The translations under genes were made by a program, and so were the position numbers. Below are positions 54,310 through 62,697 of a DNA stretch of 64,000 bases, one piece after another. The DNA is from Deltaproteobacteria bacterium (GTDB lineage: Bacteria > Desulfobacterota > Binatia > UTPRO1). The notes beneath the pieces are model-generated. The model saw only the letters and a list, made by a program, of their open reading frames with translations. It did not search any database and had not been told where the DNA came from. Every line of letters begins with the position of its first letter. Within the stretch, counting starts at the first letter, position 1. The DNA lies in NCBI GenBank assembly GCA_016200545.1, contig JACQEO010000057.1:1-64000 (forward strand). Reading direction: 5' to 3'.

Positions 54310-55287
54310 ATGGCCATCGAGCAGCTTCTGTCGCGTGAGTTCCTGCGTGTCGTCGAAGAGGCGGCGATCTCTGCCTCGCGGACGATGGGGCAGGGCGACC
54401 GCAAGTACGCCGATCACTGCGCCGTCGAGGCCATGCGGAAGTCGATGGACACGTTACCGATGCGCGGCACGGTGGTCATCGGCGAGGGCGAGCGCGACGA
54501 GGCGCCGATGCTCTTCATCGGCGAGAAAGTGGGGCGCCAGCATCCGGAAGATCCCGAGGTCGACATCGCGGTCGACCCGCTCGAAGGCACGAACCTGTGC
54601 GCGACCGGCGAGCCGAACTCGATCGCGGTACTGGCGGCCGCCAACAAGGGCGGCCTCCTGCACGCGCCCGACTGCTACATGGAGAAGATCATCGTCGGTC
54701 CGTCGGCGAAGGGCGCCGTCCACCTCGACGCCACGCCGAAGGAGAACCTGACGGCGATCGCCAAGCGTCTCGGCCGCGGGGTGAAGGACCTGGTCGTCAT
54801 CGTTCTCGACCGTCCGCGTCACGAGAAGCTGATCGAGGATATTCGCAGCGCCGGGGCGCGCATCCGCCTCATCTCCGACGGCGATCTCTCGGCGGGCATC
54901 GCCGCCGCCGTCCGACGCACGAACGTACACGCGGTCATGGGCATAGGCGGCGCGCCCGAGGGCGTCCTCGCCGCCGCGGCGATCCGCTGTCTGAACGGTG
55001 GCATGCAAGGCCGCCTCGTGCCGACCAAAGAGGGCCAGGAAGAGCGCATGAGGGAGATGGGCATTACCGATCCGAAGCGCATCTTCACCGAGCGCGACCT
55101 CGCGCCGGGTCCCGAGATCATGTTTGCGGCCTCCGGCGTCACCGACGGCAGTTTCATGCGCGGCGTGCGCTTCTTCGGCCACGGCTCACGCACGAGCTCG
55201 CTCATCATGTCGCTCAACGACCACATGATCCGCTTCGTGGAGAGCGTGCGCCTCGACGGTACACCGGACGTCGTCGTCGAGTTCTGA
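54310..55287 (+). CDS. glpX: Class II fructose-1,6-bisphosphatase GlpX
   Basis: 325 residues. The lithium/Mg-dependent phosphatase motifs are intact: [36 protein letters not shown] (DPLEGT), [25 protein letters not shown] and [20 protein letters not shown]. It converts fructose-1,6-bisphosphate to fructose-6-phosphate in gluconeogenesis. Start chosen at the second ATG, 54310, which places GAGGAGG at the right distance; ATG 54304 is adjacent to that ribosome site. Confidence 0.94.
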   Translation: MAIEQLLSREFLRVVEEAAISASRTMGQGDRKYADHCAVEAMRKSMDTLPMRGTVVIGEGERDEAPMLFIGEKVGRQHPEDPEVDIAVDPLEGTNLCATGEPNSIAVLAAANKGGLLHAPDCYMEKIIVGPSAKGAVHLDATPKENLTAIAKRLGRGVKDLVVIVLDRPRHEKLIEDIRSAGARIRLISDGDLSAGIAAAVRRTNVHAVMGIGGAPEGVLAAAAIRCLNGGMQGRLVPTKEGQEERMREMGITDPKRIFTERDLAPGPEIMFAASGVTDGSFMRGVRFFGHGSRTSSLIMSLNDHMIRFVESVRLDGTPDVVVEF

Positions 55288-55326
55288 AGCGCGGGACCCC
55301 TCAGGGCAGGACGCTGTCCACGCCCT

Positions 55327-55480
55327 CCAGGATCCACCCGAGGCGGGGTGGAGCGATCGGTGCACAATCTGGCCGAACTCTTGATGGCGCGCGGCCACGG
55401 CGTCGTCGTGACGACGCACGGCATGCGGGCGGTGCCGTTTCACTACCGACCACGCGCCGTCCCTCCGACGCTCCGCATTC
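55327..55480 (+). pseudogene. N-terminal remnant of a GT4 glycosyltransferase
   Basis: Plus-strand frame translates as ...STRGGVERSVHNLAELLMARGHGVVVTTHGMRAVPF, the first strand-helix unit of GT4 enzymes (GGVERxVxxLAxxLxxRGHxVxVxT). It then loses similarity, and the rest of the enzyme is absent. No ATG; GTG 55348 is the only start in frame. A decayed or truncated gene. Confidence 0.6.
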
Positions 55481-55569
55481 ACGTGCCCGGCCAGACCGAT
55501 CCGAACCCGACGATCACCTTGGCGAGCGACGTCGCGCTCCCGTCATCGACGACGATCACCTCAAAGCGC
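55481..55569 (-). pseudogene. Short remnant of a GT2 glycosyltransferase
   Basis: Minus-strand frame reads RRERFEVIVVDDGSATSLAKVI, the GT2 core motif (FEVIVVDDGSxT). The N-terminal nucleotide-binding strand before it is replaced by the 3' end of the ABC ATPase gene, and the rest of the enzyme is missing. Apparently deleted down to about 30 codons. Confidence 0.5.
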
Positions 55570-56313
55570 TCACGGCGCAAACGTCTCGTAGCGCGGCAAC
55601 ACCTCGGTGGTCGGTCCGAAGGCCATCTGCCGGCCCTTGTGCAGCCACAGGGTGCGGTCGCAGAAGTTGCGCACGAACTCGAGGTTGTGGGTCGCCACCA
55701 ACAGCGTGCGCGGTAGCCTCTTGGTGTCGTCGAAGAAGCGATCGCACTTCTCCTGGAAGCGCTTGTCGCCGGCACTGAACGCTTCGTCCATCAGGACGAG
55801 CTCGCTGTCGACGTGCATGGCGATCGCAAACGCGAGACGGGTACGCATGCCGGTCGACAGCGTGCGCAGCTCGGCGTCGACGAAGCCCTCGAGCTCCGAC
55901 CACGCCAGGATGTGCGCGAAGTGGTCGCGGATGGTGCGCCGATGCAGGCGACAGATGGCGCCGTAGAGGCGGATGTTGTCCGCCACCGAGAGCTCCTCGA
56001 CCATACCGGCACCGAGTCCGGCGAGCAGCGCCACCTCGCCGTTGATCTCGATGCGGCCTGCGGTCGGCGCATAGAGTCCCGCGATCGTTTTCAACAGCGT
56101 CGTCTTGCCGGCTCCGTTCTCGCCGATGATGCCGATGATCTCACCGGCGCGCGCCTCGATGTCGATTCCGTCGAGCGACGCACGGGGGCGACCGTTGGTC
56201 GAGCGCCTGACGAAGCGGTCGCGGAGAAATTGGAACAGCGTGCGTCGATGCGTGCCCGCCGTAAAGGCTTTGACGAGCCCGCCGGTGCGCAGGGTGACGG
56301 CGCCGTCAGACAT
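55570..56313 (-). CDS. Wzt-type ABC transporter ATP-binding protein
   Basis: 247 residues. Walker A IGENGAGKTT, signature LSTGMRTRLAFA, Walker B LVLMDEAFSAGD and switch THNLE. Classic polysaccharide/teichoic-acid exporter ATPase without the C-terminal carbohydrate-binding domain of larger Wzt proteins. The pair exports a lipid-linked glycan independently of Wzx/Wzy. ATG 56313 lies within the 3' end of the permease gene (8-nt overlap). Confidence 0.92.
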   Translation of the reverse strand: MSDGAVTLRTGGLVKAFTAGTHRRTLFQFLRDRFVRRSTNGRPRASLDGIDIEARAGEIIGIIGENGAGKTTLLKTIAGLYAPTAGRIEINGEVALLAGLGAGMVEELSVADNIRLYGAICRLHRRTIRDHFAHILAWSELEGFVDAELRTLSTGMRTRLAFAIAMHVDSELVLMDEAFSAGDKRFQEKCDRFFDDTKRLPRTLLVATHNLEFVRNFCDRTLWLHKGRQMAFGPTTEVLPRYETFAP

Positions 56314-57118
56314 ATTCCGCCATGCGCGGCTCGACGGCCTTGAACACGCGGAAGGTGAGCAGAATCAGCAACCCGTTGACCGCCAGCAACGCCGCCACGT
56401 GGGCGGGCGAGGGTACCTCGCCGTCCAGCAGGATGCTCCGCGACAGCTCGATCAGCTGCGCCAGCGGGTTCAAGAGCACCAGGTAGTGTGCCAACCCCTC
56501 GCCGAGAAAGGACCGCGGGTAGAAGATCGGGGTGACGAAGAGAAGCGCGCGCAGGAACACCTGGTAGATGTGGTCGATGTCCCGAGCGAGAAGCAACACG
56601 CACGCCAGCAACAGTCCCACCCACGACACCAACATCAGCTGCAGGATCAGCACGAGCAAGAGGAAGAGCGCGCTCCACGACGGCGTCACGCCGGAGACAT
56701 AGGCGACAGCGACGCAGACCAGCATGGAGATGACCAGGTCGATGGTGTTCGACAGCGTCGAGCTGAAGACCAGAAGCTCCTTGGGGAACACCGCGTCCTT
56801 GGTGAGCTGACGCATCACCAGGAGCACCCGCATCGACGTGTTGGTCGCGTTCGAGAAGTACGTGTACTGGACGATGCCGAGGAGGAGGTAGACGCCGTAA
56901 TGCTCGACCGTGCTCCCCACCTGCGCGTGGAAGAACACGAAGAGCACCGCCACCATGAAGAGCGGGTTCAAGAAGCTCCACAGGACCCCGAAGAACGTGC
57001 TCTGGTCCTTCAGCTTGTACTGCGAGATCGTCAACTCCCAGAGGAGGTTGAGGCTCTTGGAGTTATACGGGGTCACGGCGGCCCGGCGCTTATCGACCAA
57101 GCTGGTGACCGACGTCAA
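56306..57118 (-). CDS. Wzm-type ABC transporter permease
   Basis: 270 residues with about six membrane segments. The start LLWELTISQYKLKDQSTFFGVLWSFLNPLFMVAVLFVFF is typical of ABC-2 type polysaccharide exporters, and SFLGEGLAHYLVLLNPLAQLIELSR near the end also fits. Inner-membrane channel for the Wzt ATPase. A second, separate export route from the Wzx/Wzc/Wza system in this window; the glycosyltransferase remnants downstream suggest that its glycan cluster has been partly lost. Confidence 0.92.
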   Translation of the reverse strand: MTSVTSLVDKRRAAVTPYNSKSLNLLWELTISQYKLKDQSTFFGVLWSFLNPLFMVAVLFVFFHAQVGSTVEHYGVYLLLGIVQYTYFSNATNTSMRVLLVMRQLTKDAVFPKELLVFSSTLSNTIDLVISMLVCVAVAYVSGVTPSWSALFLLLVLILQLMLVSWVGLLLACVLLLARDIDHIYQVFLRALLFVTPIFYPRSFLGEGLAHYLVLLNPLAQLIELSRSILLDGEVPSPAHVAALLAVNGLLILLTFRVFKAVEPRMAEYV

Positions 57119-57382
57119 GGCCGAACGCGCGAGTTGTCAATGCCATGGCGTCCGGGGCGATCGAACACCTTCGGGCCTCGGCCCTTCGTCCTACGCGACA
57201 TCGCACGCCGCAAGAGGAAGGCGCGATCCGCGCCCGCGGTGAGGTCACGGTGATGATCGCCCCGGTCGTGTTGCCCCCGGGCGGGACGACGTTGCAGCCG
57301 TGCCGCTGTGGACATCGGCTGGACTCTCGTCTACGGATGCCATCGGTGCATCGGTGCGCCTAACGGACGAGGAGGAGTGAGT

Positions 57383-57772
57383 ATGCCGACCAAGAAGACG
57401 AAGAAAGTGATCACCACACGGCCTGTCTCCAAGCTTGACCTCACCAAGCCGCTCAAGGTCAGTGCTTCGGCGAAGCCTCGCAGCAAGAGCGACGTGTTCG
57501 GCACGATAGGCGAGCACGCGGGCATCCATCGCCGCGACGTCGCTGCCGTGTTTCACGCGCTGGGTTCCCTGATCAAGGCCGACCTGTCGAAAGCTGGCGC
57601 CGGTGTCTTCAAGGTGCCCGGCATGATGCGGATCACCGTCACCCGGAAGCCGGCGACCAAGGCCCGCATGGGCATCAACCCGTTCACGAAGGAGGAGGTC
57701 ATGTTCAAGGCCAAGCCCGCGCGGAACCTGGTGCGGGTGCGTCCGCTCCGAGGGCTCAAAGAGATGGTCTGA
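57383..57772 (+). CDS. HU/IHF-family DNA-binding protein with basic N-terminal tail
   Basis: 129 residues. A Lys-rich N-terminal extension of about 35 residues (KKTKKVITTR...) precedes the HU fold: KSDVFGTIGEHAGIHRRDVAAVFHALGSLIKADLSKAGAGVFKVPGMMRI, ending FKAKPARNLVRVRPLRGLKEMV, with the RKPATKARMGINPFTKEEVMFKAKPARN arm region of the HU superfamily. A DNA-bending nucleoid protein. SD GGAGGAG before ATG 57383. Converges with the glutamate dehydrogenase gene 12 bp away. Confidence 0.88.
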   Translation: MPTKKTKKVITTRPVSKLDLTKPLKVSASAKPRSKSDVFGTIGEHAGIHRRDVAAVFHALGSLIKADLSKAGAGVFKVPGMMRITVTRKPATKARMGINPFTKEEVMFKAKPARNLVRVRPLRGLKEMV

Positions 57773-57784
57773 CGTTCGTCACAC

Positions 57785-59140
57785 TCAGACGATCCCGTAG
57801 GCCAGCATCGCGTCGGCGACTTTCACGAAGCCGCCGATGTTGGCCCCGTCGACGTAGTTCACTATGCCGTTGTCGTTGACGCCGTAGTGGACGCACTTGT
57901 CGTGAATGTCTTGCATGATCTTTTTGAGCCGCTCGTCGACTTCCTCGCGCGACCAGCTGAGGCGTAGGGCATTCTGGCTTTGTTCCAATCCTGATACCGC
58001 GACGCCGCCGGCGTTCGCGGCTTTGGCGGGACCGAAGAGCACGCCCTTCTCTTGGAACAGACGGGTAGCTCCCAAGACCGTCGGCATGTTGGCGCCTTCA
58101 CTGACGGCTTGGACCCCGTTGCCGAGTAGCGCCTTGGCGTCGTCGAGGGTGATTTCATTTTGCGTAGCGCAGGGGAAGGCGACATCGCACTTCACCTGCC
58201 ACGGGTTTCTGCCCGTGCGGTACTCCGCCGACTTGAATCGCTCAGCGTACTCGGCAATCCGCCCGCGACCTACTTCTTTGAGGTCTTTGACGAAGGCGAG
58301 CTTCCGCTCGTCGATGCCGTCCGGGTCGTAGATGGTGCCCGACGAGTCGCTCATGGTGAGCACCTTGGCGCCGAACTGGATGGCTTTCTCGGCGCAGTAG
58401 AGGGCGACGTTGCCGGAGCCGGAGACGGCGCAGCGCTTGCCTTTGATCGAATCGCCGCGGTGGTTGAGCATGTGTTCGCAGAAGTATACGCAGCCGTAGC
58501 CGGTGGCTTCCGTGCGAATCAGGCTGCCGCCGAAGGCCAAGCCTTTGCCGGTCAACGTTCCGGTCACCCGATTGGCAAGACGCTTGTACTGGCCAAAGAG
58601 AAACCCAATTTCCCGGGCGCCAACGCCGATGTCGCCGGCCGGCACGTCGGTATCCTCGCCTATGTAGCGATGCAGCTCGATCATCATCGATTGACAGAAG
58701 CGCATCACTTCGCGGTCGCTCTTGCCCTTGGGATTGAAATTCGATCCGCCTTTGGCACCGCCCATGGGCAAGCCCGTCAGGGAGTTCTTGAAGACCTGCT
58801 CGAAGCCCAGGAACTTGAGCACCGACTGACTCACCGTCGGATGAAAGCGCAGGCCGCCTTTGTAGGGGCCGATGGAGTTGTTGAACTGGACGCGCCAGGC
58901 GCGGTTGGCACGGACGCTGCCCTGATCGTCTTCCCAACTGACGCGGAAGATGACGATGCGGTCCGGCTCGGTCATCCGTTCCAGAATATTGGCGTCGTAG
59001 TACTTGCGGTGGTCGAGCACGAAGGGCATGAGCGACTCCGCGACTTCCCTGACGGCTTGATGAAACTCCTCTTCGCCGCTGTTCCGTCTGATCAGCCCCT
59101 GCATGAATTTGTCGACTTCGGCTTTGACTGTGTCGTTCAT
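57785..59140 (-). CDS. gdhA: Glutamate dehydrogenase, hexameric NADP type
   Basis: 451 residues, the usual length. GPYKGGLRFHPTVSQSVLKFLGFEQVFKNSLTGLPMGGAKGGSNFNPKGKSDREVMRFCQSMM contains the substrate Lys and the GGAKGG block; GTLTGKGLAFGGSLIRTEATGYGCVYF and GSGNVALYCAEKAIQFGAKVLTMSDSSG (NADP-binding) follow. Converts 2-oxoglutarate and ammonia to glutamate. ATG 59140 has GAGGAG upstream; the longer frame to 59251 starts with TTG and lacks support. Confidence 0.95.
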   Translation of the reverse strand: MNDTVKAEVDKFMQGLIRRNSGEEEFHQAVREVAESLMPFVLDHRKYYDANILERMTEPDRIVIFRVSWEDDQGSVRANRAWRVQFNNSIGPYKGGLRFHPTVSQSVLKFLGFEQVFKNSLTGLPMGGAKGGSNFNPKGKSDREVMRFCQSMMIELHRYIGEDTDVPAGDIGVGAREIGFLFGQYKRLANRVTGTLTGKGLAFGGSLIRTEATGYGCVYFCEHMLNHRGDSIKGKRCAVSGSGNVALYCAEKAIQFGAKVLTMSDSSGTIYDPDGIDERKLAFVKDLKEVGRGRIAEYAERFKSAEYRTGRNPWQVKCDVAFPCATQNEITLDDAKALLGNGVQAVSEGANMPTVLGATRLFQEKGVLFGPAKAANAGGVAVSGLEQSQNALRLSWSREEVDERLKKIMQDIHDKCVHYGVNDNGIVNYVDGANIGGFVKVADAMLAYGIV

Positions 59141-59271
59141 CGGTTCGGCTCCTCGGTCTCCGGGCGTGCTCGGAGGTTCATGGCTCGGACCCTGGTACAC
59201 CTGGCGAGCGAGATCGGTCCAGAGCGCCGATGGTTGCCAAGCCCCCGGCAAACGCAGGAAGCTCGCCGGTC

Positions 59272-59889
59272 ATGGGGCTCTACGCAAAGTACATCTTTCC
59301 CGCGGTTCTCGATCGCGTCATGCGTCAGGAGCCGATCCGCCGCCAACGCGAGAAGATCGTCCCCCGCGCGCGGGGACGCGTGCTGGAGATCGGCGTCGGC
59401 TCGGGTCTGAACCTCGCGTTCTACGATCGCGCCAAAGTCGACACGCTGTGTGGTCTCGATCCCTCGCTCGATCTGCAGCGGCGGGCGCGCGGGCGGGCCG
59501 ACGCTGCCGGAATCGAGGTCGAGTTCATCCCGGTGTCGGGCGAGGAGATCCCGCTCGAAGACGCCTCCATCGACACCGTCGTCATCACGTACACGATGTG
59601 CAGCATCCCTGACGTCGACGTGGCACTCAAGGAGATGCGTCGCGTGCTCCGGCCCGAGGGCTCCCTCCTCTTCTCCGAGCACGGCCGGGCGCCGGATGCG
59701 GGCGTCGTTCGCTGGCAGGATCGCTTGAACCCGATCTGGCGGCGGATCAGCGGCGGATGCAACATGAACCGCGCGATCCCGGACTTGCTCGGGGCGGCCG
59801 GGTTCGAGCTTGCCGAGCTGGACTCGATGTACCTGCCGGGGCCGCGCGTGCTGACGTTCACCTACTGGGGGACGGCGACCCGCGCTTGA
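59272..59889 (+). CDS. Class I SAM-dependent methyltransferase
   Basis: 205 residues. Motif I VLEIGVGSGLNLAFY, GLDPSLDLQ (motif II Asp/Pro region), VVITYTMCSIPDVDVALKEMRRVLRPEGSLLFSEHG, and a C-terminal FTYWGTAT. UbiE/METTL7-like; likely a small-molecule methyltransferase. Starts could be ATG 59230 or ATG 59272; the latter begins MGLYAKYIFPAVLDRVM, a family-typical start. Substrate unknown. Confidence 0.82.
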   Translation: MGLYAKYIFPAVLDRVMRQEPIRRQREKIVPRARGRVLEIGVGSGLNLAFYDRAKVDTLCGLDPSLDLQRRARGRADAAGIEVEFIPVSGEEIPLEDASIDTVVITYTMCSIPDVDVALKEMRRVLRPEGSLLFSEHGRAPDAGVVRWQDRLNPIWRRISGGCNMNRAIPDLLGAAGFELAELDSMYLPGPRVLTFTYWGTATRA

Positions 59890-60016
59890 CGCAAGGTCGC
59901 GGGCGCGGACCGTTCATCAGCGTCGTGCGCGCGCGTCGGTCCGATAGCGGAGCGTTCCGTCGACTCCGCGACTAGTGCCTCTCATCGACCTCCACGCAAG
60001 ATCTTGCGTGAATCCG

Positions 60017-60971
60017 TCACTGGACGTTCGGGTTTGACCCGAAGATCGGCGGAGCCGTCCTCCCCGGAGGATGGATGCGCCAGGCGATGCCGATGAGACC
60101 GGCGTCGATCGCACCACCGCGAGACGATCGAAAGTGCTCGTAGCGGGCCACCGCGTACAGGTCGTCGCGCAGCGGCACGGCGTCTTGCAGGTAGTAGCCC
60201 CACTCGTCGTGGCTGCCGCTTTCGGACGATCGCGCGTAGACGAGCTCGCCGAGCAGGTCGTTGCCGGCGAAGCTCAGATTGACGTCGGCGCCCGCCACCG
60301 GTTGCAGACCGCTGCGGTGGTTGCGCTCCGCGCCGGCGACGTTCAGGCCGACGCCCAGGTACGCCGCTCCGAGCTGGTGGGCGGCTACCATGCGTCCGCC
60401 GACGAGCGTGACCGCGGTTTCCTTGGAATCTCGCAGCAGGGATGTGTCTTGTCCCGGTCCATACCCTGTGGCATCGATGCTCCACCCGTTCAGCGTCGCC
60501 TGGTAGATTGCGCCGAAACCGATGGTGTGCTCCGGGAACGTGAGCTCCGTGACCAGAGGCCGCTCGACGGTCCACGTCCAACGGCGCCCGCCGGATCTGA
60601 TTCCAGACCCCGAATGGTGTAAGGAACTTACCGACGCGCAAGGTGAGATGCGGTCCCGCGATCCAGTCCGTGTAGAGACGCTCGACCTTCACGTCGGCAC
60701 CATTCGTCTGTGCGCCCTCGTCCTCGGACACCTTGAAGGTGTCCTCGAGTCTCGTTTCGCTGAAGAACGACAGACGCGGCAGGGGCTCGTAGCGAACGAG
60801 CAGATTGACGTCGTCGATCTCGAAGGACGCCGGTCCGGTCTCCGGGAGGATCGCTGCCAGGGTGAGATCGCCACCGATCCAGAGCGTGTCGCCCTCCGCG
60901 GCACACGCGGTCGTCGCCATGAATCCGATCACTAGCGCGAACGCCCCTAGGGCGGCGGAGCACGCGCCACG
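60017..60971 (-). pseudogene. Outer-membrane porin-like protein, frameshifted
   Basis: The N-terminal part carries a signal-like segment (ALGAFALVIGFMATTACAAEG) and beta-strand repeats (LSFFSETRLEDTFKVSE, VERLYTDWIAGPHLTLRVGKFLTPFGVWNQIRRAP). Near 60575-60590 the coding potential jumps to the next frame, which continues ERPLVTELTFPEHTIGFGAIYQ, LNGWSIDATGYGPGQDTSLL, and ends with AWRIHPPGRTAPPIFG. Reading both parts together gives a plausible porin of about 315 residues. The 5' end lacks a convincing start and overlaps the divergent kinase gene. A one-base lesion or a sequencing error. Confidence 0.65.
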
Positions 60972-62697
60972 CCGCGTCCTACAACGTGACTCGCTGGCGG
61001 TCCGGCTCGTTCTCTTCGCGGTCCTGCTCGTCGCCGCGACGGCGGGGCTCATCGGCAGCCTCGCCTATACGCGGGCACGCCACGCGCTCGACCGCGAAGC
61101 GCGAACGCGGCTCGCCATCATCGCCCGCGAGGTGGCGCAGACCTTGGATCGGGAGATCGCGGATCGCGCGGCCGACGTCACGAGCTGGGCCCACCTCGGA
61201 GTGATGCGCGCCGTCATGTACGACGACGTCGACAAGGAGCTGGCGCAGTTCATACGGCAATTCGTGAGTGGAGGCCAAGCATACGTCGGCATTCTCTGTC
61301 TCGACGCGAGCGGGCGGCGAGTCGCGGCCGCCGGCGACGTCGAAGCGCTCGCTTCGGCGTCCGGTGAGTTCGAAGAGCGCTCGGCGTCAGGACCGCTCGC
61401 CGTGTCCCTGGTGACGGGCGCGGACGAGCACAGCCGATTGCTGCGATTCGAAGCGTCGATCATCGACCCCGATCGCGGCGACGAGGGCATCGGTCTGCTG
61501 CTGGTCCTCGCCGACCCGCGCCGCCTTTTGCTCGCCGCGGAGAAGGCGCTTGGAGCGGCGGGGACGCACCTCTCCTTCGAGCTTCGGCTGCGCGACGGGC
61601 GTCGCACCGTCGTGAGCGTCGTCGGTCCCGCGTCGCGTGCCGTCGTCGATGATGCGCGCGCGCCGCAAGCTCCACCGTTGCTCGGGACGGCGACGGTGCA
61701 GCACGAGCTCGCCGATGGCGGGCAGTTGGACGTCGTGGTGACCGAACCCGTGAGCGAGGCGCTCGCGGCCGTCACGAAGCTTCGCGGTGCGCTGCTCAAG
61801 CGGGTGTCGGTGGTCCTCCTCCTCGGCGCGGCGTTGGGCGGCGTCGTCGCGTGGCGCATCGGCGAGCCGATCCGCCGCCTGACCGATACCGTACGCGAGA
61901 TCACGCAGCGGGGGCTCTCGCAGACGCAGTGGACCTTCGAGACGAGGGCCGGTGAGGTCGGGCTCCTGGCGGCCGCCTTCCGTGCCATGACGGAACGGCT
62001 GGCCGTCGCGCAAGCCGAGGCGGTCATGCAGTCGCGCCTGGCGCTGCTCGGAGAGATCGCGGCGAACGTCGCGCATGAGGTCCGCAACCCGCTCTCGATT
62101 CTCAAGACGTCGGCGCAGTTGCTGGCGCGTCGCGAGCTACCGGCGTCCGAGCAACGTCAATTGGCGGCGGCGGTGATCAGCGAGGTGGACCGCCTGAACG
62201 GGGTGGTCACCGATCTCGTCGACTTGGCGCGTCCGAAGCCGGCGACCTATCGTCTCGAGGCCCTTCCCGATATCGTGCGCCGTGCCGGGGCGTTTCTGGC
62301 TCCGACGGCACGCAAGCAGCGGATAGAGCTCGAGGAGCGCATCGAAGCAGACGTGCCGAGATTTCACGGCAACGCGGATCAAGTCTATCAGGTGGTCTTG
62401 AACGTCGTGCACAACTCGCTGCAGGCGATCTCGTCCACCGGCCGCATCGTCATGCGGTGCCGTCGCGACGCCGACTGGGTCGTCCTCGAGGTCGAAGACA
62501 CGGGGCCGGGATTCGCGCCCGAGATCCTCTCGAAGGCGTTCATGCGGTTCTGTACGACGAAGCCGGACGGTACCGGCTTGGGTCTCGCGATCTCGCGACG
62601 CATCGTCGAGGAGCACGGCGGAACGATCGTCGCCGAGAACATGCCGTCGGGCGGCGCACGCGTACGGTTGCAGCTTCGCGCTCGGACGGAGACGTGA
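60919..62697 (+). CDS. Membrane sensor histidine kinase (NtrB/AtoS-like)
   Basis: 592 residues. First membrane segment about 30-50, a periplasmic sensor domain (about 50-290) with several Asp/Leu-rich repeats, second membrane segment (VVLLLGAALGGVVAWRI), a HAMP-type linker, then HisKA with phospho-accepting His in NVAHEVRNPLSI (His about 386), N box NVVHNSLQA (about 495), DTGPGFAPE and GTGLGLA (about 551). Expected to autophosphorylate and signal to the sigma-54 regulator downstream. ATG 60919 is the only good start; the 5' region overlaps the porin remnant on the other strand. Signal unknown. Confidence 0.9.
   Translation: MNPITSANAPRAAEHAPRRVLQRDSLAVRLVLFAVLLVAATAGLIGSLAYTRARHALDREARTRLAIIAREVAQTLDREIADRAADVTSWAHLGVMRAVMYDDVDKELAQFIRQFVSGGQAYVGILCLDASGRRVAAAGDVEALASASGEFEERSASGPLAVSLVTGADEHSRLLRFEASIIDPDRGDEGIGLLLVLADPRRLLLAAEKALGAAGTHLSFELRLRDGRRTVVSVVGPASRAVVDDARAPQAPPLLGTATVQHELADGGQLDVVVTEPVSEALAAVTKLRGALLKRVSVVLLLGAALGGVVAWRIGEPIRRLTDTVREITQRGLSQTQWTFETRAGEVGLLAAAFRAMTERLAVAQAEAVMQSRLALLGEIAANVAHEVRNPLSILKTSAQLLARRELPASEQRQLAAAVISEVDRLNGVVTDLVDLARPKPATYRLEALPDIVRRAGAFLAPTARKQRIELEERIEADVPRFHGNADQVYQVVLNVVHNSLQAISSTGRIVMRCRRDADWVVLEVEDTGPGFAPEILSKAFMRFCTTKPDGTGLGLAISRRIVEEHGGTIVAENMPSGGARVRLQLRARTET

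Noticed and set aside
57773..57784. Terminator between the HU and glutamate dehydrogenase genes
   Set aside because: Only 12 bp separate the convergent stops and no hairpin with a T-run is visible.
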